Of a DNA stretch of 64,000 bases, positions 54,831 through 64,000 are shown one piece after another. The DNA lies in the NCBI GenBank assembly GCA_000310025.1, contig FN649732.1:1071712-1135711 (forward strand), written 5' to 3'. The position numbers and the translations under genes are program-made. This DNA is from Ectocarpus siliculosus. Its lineage: Eukaryota > Sar > Phaeophyceae > Ectocarpales > Ectocarpaceae. Within the stretch, counting starts at the first letter, position 1. Each line of letters begins with the position of its first letter. The notes below the pieces were generated by a model, which was not told the DNA's origin, did no database searches, and saw only the letters and a list, made by a program, of their open reading frames with translations.

Positions 54831-57800
54831 CAACTGTGACATCTGGTGTCTTGGAGCCTTATCCGAATATGCCGCCACCCCCCTTGTTCTTTTTCGGTTG
54901 GTTGGTGAGTTTGGCATCTTGTACACGGCAATTTTTGCGAGCCGACTTGCTGCCAAATTGTGAGGGGTTTGCGCACACCAGGAGAAGGGTAATCTTTCTC
55001 ATGTTTCATCATGGTTGTTGTTGGGTGTTGGTCAAAGCGAAGCATGTTCTCTGGCATTTTTTGTTCTGCTTGTATTTGGGGAAGGCATGGACCATGTAGA
55101 CGGCAGAAAAAAGCCAAGGCGAATATTTGACATACCGTTGCGTGTCCCATGTATGTGCGAGCTGCGTGGCTGATCTCTGAAAAGTTGTGCGCGTACAGAA
55201 GAAACAGCTACCACTTGAAGAAAATAAGCTCTTGGTGCTTGGGTCCTTTCTTGTGTTTCTTTTTTTTTTCTCAGTTAGTGGCAGCGTGGCGCACTCTGTA
55301 CGCGTATGTAGCGATCTGAGCACCCGGGCCCCACGTGGTTTTATCGAATAATGGTAAACTTTTGGGTGAACGGGCGTCGAAAGAAAATAGAGGAGGCAAG
55401 AAAGAAGGTAGTTGGTGTGCATGCTGTGCGCAAACAAGGTTTCCAGAACTAGTTGTAAGCATCAACATCGGCGGGCCTTGTTATTCAGGGAACATGCGGT
55501 ACACGAGCACAGCCTCGGACCAACAACCTCAACACGAAGGATCTCACACAGCGAAGCCTACCGATGCAACCTGCTTGTCCTTTCGTGGGGGAGGCAAAGC
55601 GGTGGCAACCACGATGAAGGAGGGAGTAAGGTCAATACCCGTGTACCTCCTCTTCGATTGATTGGTGCTGGGAAGGGAAGCGTGTGCGTGTCTTTCATCG
55701 ACGCTACCATCAGATCGTGATCATTAGAAGAAGAAGAACCGCCTTAGGTTCGAGCCAAATATACACGTGCGACGCCCGTTCGATACGCGCGGTGTGTTGC
55801 GCGAACTAACTCGTGACCTCGACGTGGCGGAGACACTGTAGGTCATTGACCTGGCAACGGCGGTACTGCTGTGCGTCAAGTACAAAGAAGCGCATACATG
55901 GTGAACCGGTCGCACCAGCGGTCCAGGTTGAAACCTCTCGGAACCGTAACCTGACTCTCAAGTTGGTGGGCTCGATTACCTCTGGCGGAAAAAAATCGTC
56001 ATGAATTTAGGCGTGGAAAGTGCAAAACTGTCGGTGAATTAAAACTGCCGAATCACCTTCTCTGGTTAGAAAATGAAGGCACGCACCGCGGTGGGGAGGG
56101 CGGAGAATAAAAAAGACATCGAGTGGGTGCCCTTCATTTTCCTGTCTGTGTGACCCCGGCTGGCGCGTCGAACATTAACATTGCCGGGAGACGTACCAGA
56201 CATGGAATTGCGCCCAGACCGCTGTATCGCACGAAAATTTCACACAAATGGCACATGGATGGGACGCTCCGACCGTTGCTTCGATTAATTGTCATCTCCG
56301 CGCCGTCCACATCCTTCTTGCAGAGACTCCATCCACTCCCGACACGTACATGTACACGGGCAAAACACAACCAACCGAGACCCGTCACAGGCAGGTAGAT
56401 ACGTAAGCAACACAAAAAAATAAAACTCGGGTATTTGTTCACCACCATCATCGCGAGTTGAATGCCGCCGCTGAGGATCACGTTTTCTTATGCCGACTGC
56501 TGACAGTGTGTGCATCATATTCTGTGACAAGGGAGCGAAACGCAAGCGGCGGAAATGGCCTGGCATGGCTTGACTTGATGCCGCCGCCCGCCAAACAACA
56601 GGAAAAAACCGCACGCCGCCCCGACAGTATTAAAACCAACCGCCGACCGAAAGAAAGCAAAACAAAACGACCCACATGGCCGGCCGCCTGCCCGTGTCGC
56701 TTTCGGATGGAGGAGGCATGATCGTGGTCAAAGTCAAAAAGCCGAAAAAAAAAACGCGGCGCGACCAAGGCAACCCCAACAAGATCAGACCAACAACGGA
56801 GCCGGAGTCCGGCAAGCGCACACAAGCCACCTCTTCAGAGGTCCGACAAATACAAATCACACTTAACAGCAATCTTCACTCAACGCAAACTTTTCCCCAA
56901 AAGGTCCCCCCCCCCCCGTCTTCCCAGCCCCCCATCCGCGTGGTACCCCCTTTTCCCTCAACTCTCCTTACGACTCTGCGGACACGCGATCAAACGAACT
57001 GGGCAGTTCTTACTCAACCCAACCGTCCTCCTGCGCGATCACAAAAAGGAACAAATGGCAACGCCGCTGAGGCAGAGAAAAAAAACAGACCGCAGACAGA
57101 CGCAGATAGATGGATGGACGGATGCCGAAGACACAAAACAAACAAAGAAAAACACATCAAAGATCTCAAGAGAGAGAGAGATAGAGCGAAAACCATCCAA
57201 GCCGTAACTATCGAAGTATCTTGACACCTATTAGTACCTCCTACAGGTTGTGCGGCGACGGTTTCAAGAGCTTAAAATAGGCTCTTTCGTGCCACGGCAG
57301 GGCAGGGCCCCGCGGTCGGTATCTTTCGCACGAGAATGAGACACTAAAACCGAATCACCTCATACGAGGAGGGGCCAACACGAACAGCAAGCTACACGAG
57401 TACTACCAACTAATCCCTGGACAAAATACAGCAGAACTCTCCCTAACCGTCACCCTGCCTGTCTGTGTCCCTCCGGGCGTCTCTCGCCGCGGACGCTGCA
57501 CCAACCGCTGGAACTCAATTGTCATCGATCATCGCACGCACAACGTCATGCGACCAAAGCAGATACAACATGCAAAATACAAAATACTAGATTCCTTTCT
57601 CACGTGACCAATCAGCGCAAGCTGCCGGCCGGCAGCCGGATATGAAAGAAAGCAGATTCCGTACGTATAATACCGAATTTATGACAATTCTCTTTGACAA
57701 AAGAGAAAGAGAGAGACTCAAACAAGCCGCAGAGAAAACACAAAACGCTGTCCCGTTCCAAAGAACCAACAACGCCTAGCCGAGCCAGTTGGGGTTCTCA

Positions 57801-58714
57801 AGGAATGCAGGCGGGCTGCGCAGGCCCGACGAAATTGATGTAAAAAAAAACGGACAAACAGACGAGAGAGCAAGCACGATCTACGGTATCTACCAAGAAA
57901 AAATGAGAATTGCCCACAACAGAATTTTGACAAAAGCGACCGATACGAAGTCTCTGCAGCTAAGAGAAGCGATGCTTTTTCGGATTCACCTCCGCCAGCA
58001 CTCTCCGAACAAACGCGGCGTTGGAATCGTTCGAGAAAAACAAAAAGCTTCGCTTACGGGGAAACAGGAGCGGGACCTGAAGAGGGCGATAAGAGCGAGC
58101 GAGAGAATCACAATAAAATATGACTAAACTAAACACCTACAACATAGTATAGTTGCTCGCAGGCCACGAATGATAAAAAAAACACGCGACGGATACAGCA
58201 CTCCTACTCCTTTCTCCTCTTCCCCATCGCTGGTGGACTGCGCCCATCTGGTTGAAGTCAACCCCGGAACAGAAGAAACGCATCCAAGCCGGCATGTGGA
58301 CACTTCTGCGATCAACTATTGTTCTTTTTTTTTTCTTCTACGACTACTCCTGTTTCGGAATGGATAACTGATGGCCGCAGTGTCAAGCGACACGCTCCCG
58401 TATATTCATGAATACCTTCCTTCTCTCTCCCCGAAAAATATAAACCTTGACTAAACCCACGCACAAGTCATGGCAAGACACAAGCGGCGAGGCTGTACAC
58501 AGAAACAACCTCCATGACGGGACACCTCCCGTTTCTGTCTCACCCAATAGAGATCAGATTTCCACCGTTGAGGGGGGGGGGGGGCATGATGTACGACCCC
58601 TCCTGCCAGATTCGATCGCTACGACAGGCCCAGCCAAGCGGCATGGCTTGAATGACTGCCGCACTAGCCTCTCCCGAGTCAAACGGGCCGCTGGACAAGG
58701 CTTAAGTAAGCCTA

Positions 58715-58814
58715 TTAGCCCCTCCACATCGCCGACCTTTCTTCCTTGTCTACTAGCGCACGCAACGCCTCAGCCAAAATCTTGGCATCTCGGATGCGCT
58801 GTAGGCCAAGGTGC

Positions 58815-58852
<38 letters not shown>

Positions 58853-61362
58853 GAAAAACACATGACGAGTTAGACAACAAGGCAGGCATGCAGCCAATCA
58901 GGGTCAAAGGAGCCATTGTCGTCCAATGGAGCGAGGGAAACCGAGGACAATGTCGCAGAAGGAATCTTGGATGTAATGCAGAAGGTAGGGAACGCCCTTG
59001 AAGTGCTGCCTACGTCGCACCATCTAACATCAGTCTGTCAATGAACCGAGATCCACGGTCAAGAGAATATGCAAATGCGCATGCACTTTGCTCATGCCGT
59101 TGCCGCCTGGTATGCATGGCATACGCGCAAAACAAACCGAAATCACAGACAAGTGTGGCGTGTGTTTCGTTCAATTAATTTAATTCAATTCAAAGCTAAA
59201 GCTTTCGTATCAGCTTTGGGCAGGGTAAATCTATCTCGGCACGACAAAGGCGGTCATACGCCGTGTCAAGTATCATGCCATCTGTGTGGTTGGGGGGGGG
59301 GGGGGGGGGGGGGGGGGTCTTTACCTGCGGGTTCGAAGCCAATGGTTCCACGGCCTGCCGCAGTGACGGACACCGTGTTCCCCTCTCGACCCACGCGCTT
59401 GATGCCCACGATCGGAACGTTTGCCGATCCAGCTGATGATTGACGATTGATTGATGATTGATGATTGATGATTGACGATGCACACGGACCAACGGTGAAG
59501 GGAACAAATAAGCAACAGGGGGGCCGGGGGGCGTTCTCATTTTTTTGTACTGTACAAGTATTTGGCTAAATTTATTGAGTGGTTGGATGACAACCACGCA
59601 GCATTGTACAAGAAGGGGTCTTCAGTAGTCGAGGAAGCATGGACCATGCTCATGCTCCTGGTGTAGACACAACAATGGTCGATCGAGACGCCACTCCCTT
59701 TGGCGCATTCTGCAGACTAACCTCTTGCATCACTTCACACGTGTACATTTTCGCTCAGTCAACGTAGATGCCAATACCAACCCGCGCACTTGTCAGTATC
59801 CTCATCTCACCCCCGCGTACAGCATGCCTCACGCCCATGACGACACCCCTCAACAAAATGGTGTCTAAAAATACAGCTCGCTCATACGACTACTGCAACT
59901 GGAATGACATCTCTGCTTTGGGGAAAATCGAAAAAACACGGACCATTATTGATAAAAAAAAAAAGGGTTCACACCATAAAACCACTGAAAATTTATGTAC
60001 TTGGGCACTATAATAGGGAAAATGAAAAACCGCACCTTTCTTCATATACCGCTTGCTGTTCCAGACCAAGGCCTTTATCTCCGGGTCGTACCGGATGATG
60101 CGCATCTGGGACCCTCCCGAGCGGTTGTGCTTCACCACTCGAAGCCCTTCCCCCTTCACCATCACCTGTGGTGTCGTGTCCCACAGGAAGGACGAAATGG
60201 CAAAATGGATGTTACGTTTTACACATGATTCCTGCCATTAATACTGCTCCACATAAAAAATGCTTGTAGGTCTTCCCTTGACGAAACACTGCAACAAACA
60301 CCATCATTGAGCACTCTCTTGCCCTTTCCGGCACTGCTTCGTGGCACTTCTTACTCCCCGTATGTACAGCAACACCTCTAGGCCTCGAGGAAACCGCCGA
60401 ATGCCCCGTGAGAGAGAGACACTGGCATGAGGATCCAATCTTGCCGCGCATACCAACCTGATTTTATCCAATGTAAACCAAGCAAACGAGAGTCCAATCT
60501 TGCCGTGCATCCAAACACAACTCTATCTAATGTAAACCTATTTGTAGCAAACGAGGGTATCCAATCAGCAAGCAACCACGCACCTTGTGGAACTTCTTGA
60601 GCGCGCTTCGTTTCCACTGCAGATCCTCATTGGTCGAGTCCTCGGTGCCCGCCAGAGTGCCCAGGACCGATCCCATACCATCTTCGGACCGCAACTGGGG
60701 TTGGGTTGGGTTGGTTTGGGTTGTGCGGGTCCAATCAGAGTGTGGTGGCGGCGAGGTAGGCATAGAGCAAGAAAAAAAGAGAATCGTGCCAGCCACATGA
60801 ACACGTTCCATACAATCAGGCCCACCACCATCCGCAGCCTGGGTCTCTCTTCGCCTGCATACTTGTAACCTCCACTGCCGCAGTGAGAGGGTATGCTCAT
60901 CATCTTCATACCGCAGGGTTGGTTGATGGGAAAAAAAAAAGTTCTATTTTTGCAAAGGGCATGTTGTCGTAAGCAGCAGCAACCCAGGTCGCATGGCATT
61001 GGGTGGGGTGGTGACCTCTCCGGCCCAGAGAGCCCTTCAACAGATATCTGTTGGATGATCCCCGCTTACCTGTTGGATGTTCCGATAGCTCGACGACATC
61101 GAGTTTGCCTGTGAGTGAGACGGAGACGGGACGACATGGCCACCGCCACCGCCGTAGCTGCTGTTGTTCTCTCCTCCCGCCTCCGAACCATACTGCATCC
61201 CTCCGCCCCCGCCGGTGGAGGACATGGGCACGCCCCCCGTGCCACCACGCGAAGAGAGTCCGGTGTTGGTGTTGGAGTGGCGGCCGTCTCCCACATCGAC
61301 GTCGTGTTGCTGACGTGTTGCCACCTATGCAAAAATCGCGCCACAGCAGCACAGGAGGACAC

Positions 61363-61393
<31 letters not shown>

Positions 61394-63600
61394 TGNNNNN
61401 NNNNNNNNNNNNNNNNNNNNNNNNNNNNNNNNNNNNNNNNNNNNNNNNNNNNNNNNNNNNNNNNNNNNNNNNNNNNNNNNNNNNNNNNNNNNNNNGGGCA
61501 CAGGTAAGACCGTGATGGGGGGGGGGGGGGGCCAAGGTCACGGCAAATCCACGTGGGAGGAAGTGCATAATTTCCCGGAATTTAAAACATTCACATCGCT
61601 TGGGGGGAGCAAAACCCAGAGGGGTTCTGGATTTAATTTTCACAGGGGGGCGGGCAGGGTGGACATTTTTCCCACCCCTTGGGGGGGGGGGGGGGGAGGG
61701 GCGTGTGCGCGGTACTGACTGCTGCGCTCAGGCGACAACCCAACAACCACTGCTGCTCCATGGTAAGTACCGTAAGAGTCGGAGAGATGGCTCCCCCGTG
61801 TTAGCGTTTTTGTATAGCTTATTTTCCACAACCAGGGGGTACTGTACCACTGCCGAAAAGGGTAGTTTTGGAACCATCTCGTCGAGGGCTTTCCTGAGAG
61901 ATATCGGTTGGTGTTGACACCCTCCTAGTTGTGGAGAAATACGATACAAATTAACGCTAACACGGGGGTGCCATCTCTCCGACTCTTACGGTATTCTCCC
62001 AACCATGGCGACGGGGCGCGGACACACACGTGCGCTAGACTCACTGCTGCGCCAAGGCCATAATCCAACACCCAACAACTGATGCCGAAAGCTCATCTCG
62101 AAGGCCTTAACCACCCACCTCCACCTGAGCCGCGCGGCCCCTTGGCTCCGGAGGCCGCAAGCCTGTGGCCATCTCCATGCTGGTCGTGCCGGAAGGGGAG
62201 ATGACCGGCTGCTGCTGCTGCTGCTGCTGTCGGTGCTGTCGTCGCTGCTGTCGGTTTTGGTGCTGGTGCTGTTGCTGCTCCTGTCATCGTAGATCCATGT
62301 GCACGGAACAATCAGCATACGGGTCCAAGCCGGAACAATACAAGCAGTTGGAATTATCTTAACATGCGGGTTTCTACTTCGTGGTGTTACGAACACTGAC
62401 ATTGACATCCCCTAAGACAGGCGAGCTCGGGCCAACCGTTTCGAAATACAGCACCCCCTGCTGGGAATATTCACGTCTCCCTCCCCTTCGCAGCCAAGCC
62501 TAACCTCGACGTAGTCATCACGGCCGTCGATGTCCACGCCCAACGCCTGCTGCTGCTGATACTGCTGCTGCTGGTACTGCTGCTGCTCCTCTTGCTCCAC
62601 CGTGGTCATAGTCGACCCTATCTCCGACGACACCTCCATCTCCCGCGGAGTGAAGCGGACGCTGGAAGGGGTCGGGCCAGCCGCCCCGGCGTGTTTTGTC
62701 CGGGGATCCGACACGTCCGCCCCCGGGTTGATGGTGAGCGCGTCCGTCGCGTGAGCACGTCCCTACAGCAGCAGCGCGTGGAGCAGCGGTTCGTGTCAAC
62801 GTCAAGGTTGCATGATTGCATCAGGTGGGCTGAAGACGCGCAACAGTGCGGACAAAGCATCTATTATAGTGGGGGGGAAACACATCATGGAGCGTCACGC
62901 GACGAAACGATCGATCGCTCTTCGTGGGTGTGCATTGTTTTTGCGGACGAATAGCCTCCCAGGGGCTCCCTCTGTTTCTACTGCACGATGAACGTTGGGT
63001 TTGCTCTCGGCGCATGAAAGAAACTATTCCGATATCTGTACTACCTTTTAACATCCGTAGTACTGGTCCCCCTTCCCCCCTTCCCGTCGTCACAGGCTAC
63101 ACACAGTAACTGCCCCAAAGGTACAGCATGACAAAAACAAGGGTCCCGAAGAATCAAATCACACAAACGCGGCGGTTGAGAACACATAAACAAAAGAGAT
63201 AGATAGAGTCATGCCAACGAGAACAACATACAGCAGTACGGACTAGGTACTCAATCGTGTCGATTCAACAGCAGTACAGTAACGCCACTCACCGGCTGAG
63301 TCAATTGCTGAGCTACCGGCGTGTCAGGCTCGTACCCGGGGTATCCCTTGTATCCGTGGAAAGACTCCGACTGTCCATGGGGCCTGGCAGACTGCAGAAA
63401 TCGACAAGACAGACCATGGACGGGGTGGGGGTGGGGGTGGGGGTGGGGGGGTTACCAATGTAAAGAAGGTAGGTATTGGAGGGCATTCCCGTCCGCTGCT
63501 CCCCCTGTATCACGTCCGCTCACACATCCTACTCACTATAGTGAAGACACTGGGCACCGTTCTTGACGACCGCGTTGCTCAATAACACCTGTTGAGTCAT
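58715..63600 (-). CDS. Gln/Gly-rich protein with a C-terminal PH-like domain
   Basis: Exons: 63600-63537 (ATG; MTQQVLLSNAVVKNG), 63498-63456, 63383-63293 (rich in Gly, Tyr and Pro), 62762-62505, 62280-62125 (poly-Gln), 61324-61070 (Gly/Ser-rich), 60694-60584, 60165-60036, 59432-59325, then a last exon 58798-58715 (stop TAA). Phases close from 63600 to 59325; the junction to the last exon does not, so one exon is missing or misplaced. The C-terminal part reads as a PH-like fold: KRSALKKFHK, VMVKGEGLRVVKHNRSG, MRIIRYDPEIKALVWNSKRY, NVPIVGIKRVGREGN and a final helix RDAKILAEALRALVDKEE. PH domains bind phosphoinositides or proteins; the partner is unknown. The Gln-rich first half suggests a disordered scaffold. 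The order of exons 62125 and 61324 spans an intron with a 100-N gap. Confidence 0.62.
58816..58848. repeat. (CAG)11 trinucleotide repeat beside the last exon of the PH-like gene
   Basis: Eleven uninterrupted CAG units, CTG on the transcribed strand, lie about 18 bases before the acceptor of the last exon (58798). The words VHLGLQ continue the frame across the acceptor, so the repeat may touch coding sequence. Confidence 0.9.
59292..59317. repeat. Poly-G run
   Basis: Twenty-six G on the plus strand lie directly after the donor of the exon ending at 59325 (C on the transcribed strand). Confidence 0.9.
61364..61495. other. Poly-G run and 100-N assembly gap
   Basis: A run of 29 G (61364-61392) leads into exactly 100 N (61396-61495), a standard placeholder of unknown true size. 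More G runs follow near 61518 and 61681. The gap lies in an intron of the PH-like gene. Confidence 0.95.
61770..61991. mobile_element. 222-bp MITE with terminal inverted repeats and TA target duplication
   Basis: Both ends read inward CCGTAAGAGTCGGAGAGATG; the inverted repeats extend about 64 bases with a few mismatches and one 2-base gap. The element is flanked by TA at 61768-61769 and 61992-61993, the target duplication of Tc1/mariner-type transposases. There is no coding capacity, so it would depend on a transposase elsewhere. It sits in an intron of the PH-like gene. The high match between the ends suggests fairly recent insertion. Confidence 0.8.
63424..63450. repeat. (GTGGGG)n short tandem repeat
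   Basis: Four or so units of GGGGTG type lie in an intron near the start of the PH-like gene. Confidence 0.85.
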
Positions 63601-64000
63601 CTTTCTCTCTGTGCTCTGCCTTCATTTCCCAGGTTGTCGACGGTTTCCTTCAATATGCCGTGGTTCCATCTCGTCACACTTACGCCCATATCCTAAAACG
63701 AGAGACGTTGTGAGGCTAACATCAATCTCCCATCACCATCACCCACTACCAATGACGCCAACAGTGGAGAGTTACAAATACAGAGCTTCCGGCAAATTCA
63801 CCATTCGGTTTCGTCCGAATCTTCTGACTCGAGTTCGACTGCTGTGGTCACACGCGTATCATAACTACCTGGTTCATTGGGAACCAAACCTCGGAACGTT
63901 CTGAACATCAGGGTGTGAGTTCGAAATCTCGGCTTAGCTACACGAACTGGGAGTTTGTTGCTGACAGCAGATGTAATGTGTGCGCAAACAACACATGTGC

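Larger units (their letters stand above)
54193..58714. other. Intergenic region rich in simple repeats, perhaps with missing exons of the upstream gene
   Basis: No complete exon chain was recognised. A basic stretch near 55352-55410 (GRRKKIEEARKK, followed by GTAGTT) could be a further coiled-coil exon of the selenoprotein S-like gene but could not be joined with confidence. A 182-codon frame at 56676-57224 is low-complexity Lys/Arg/Pro and lacks support. (CTGT)n, (TCGGA)8 and A/C-rich tracts lie here. The right part is probably the 3' UTR of the gene ending at 58715. Confidence 0.4.

Noticed and set aside
56676-57224. 182-codon frame on the plus strand
   Set aside because: Low-complexity Lys/Arg/Pro translation of A/C-rich DNA, with no start context or partner exons.

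Overview
The window looks like nuclear DNA of a brown alga close to Ectocarpus. The reasons are many short exons with mostly GTGAGT/GTAAGT-type donors, roughly balanced base composition, abundant simple repeats, neighbouring genes that mostly change strand, and two candidate bipartite plastid presequences of the heterokont type (signal peptide plus an ASAF-like cleavage motif). No bacterial operon, rRNA, convincing tRNA or CRISPR array is visible. Gene models were built by hand from splice signals, reading phase and family resemblance. Where all exon phases close without a break, the model should be reliable.

Layout. 159-16430 (+): the 3' part of a very large gene. Thirty-three exons join in one frame into about 1722 residues. 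The outer parts resemble large conserved hypothetical proteins known to me mainly from fungi and bacteria; the middle is an Ala/Lys/Glu-rich helical insert like LEA proteins or apolipoproteins. 16431-19814: no gene, but a three-unit repeat-coding fossil near 17.2 kb. 26287-19815 (-): a disordered N-terminal exon, coiled-coil exons and a four-cysteine zinc ribbon. 26288-31302: no gene recognised. 38300-31303 (-): a multi-pass membrane metallophosphoesterase with every catalytic motif. 40678-43960 (+): a class I O-methyltransferase, with a possible plastid-targeting first exon at 39484. 51672-44819 (-): a complete plastid heme peroxidase of the ascorbate/cytochrome c peroxidase family. 53238-54192 (+): a selenoprotein S/VIMP-like membrane protein, 3' end unresolved. 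63600-58715 (-): a Gln/Gly-rich protein ending in a PH-like domain, interrupted in an intron by a 100-N gap and by a short transposon.

How the genes relate. They look like independent housekeeping or stress genes, not a pathway cluster. The peroxidase and perhaps the methyltransferase point to the plastid; the phosphoesterase and the selenoprotein S-like protein point to internal membranes. The most unusual features are three GC-AG introns in two genes, a loss of the ascorbate-binding arginine in the peroxidase, a clean 222-bp inverted-repeat transposon with TA duplications, a 62-bp inverted repeat in a peroxidase intron, a 9-base word scattered through the right half, and the large composite gene at the left.
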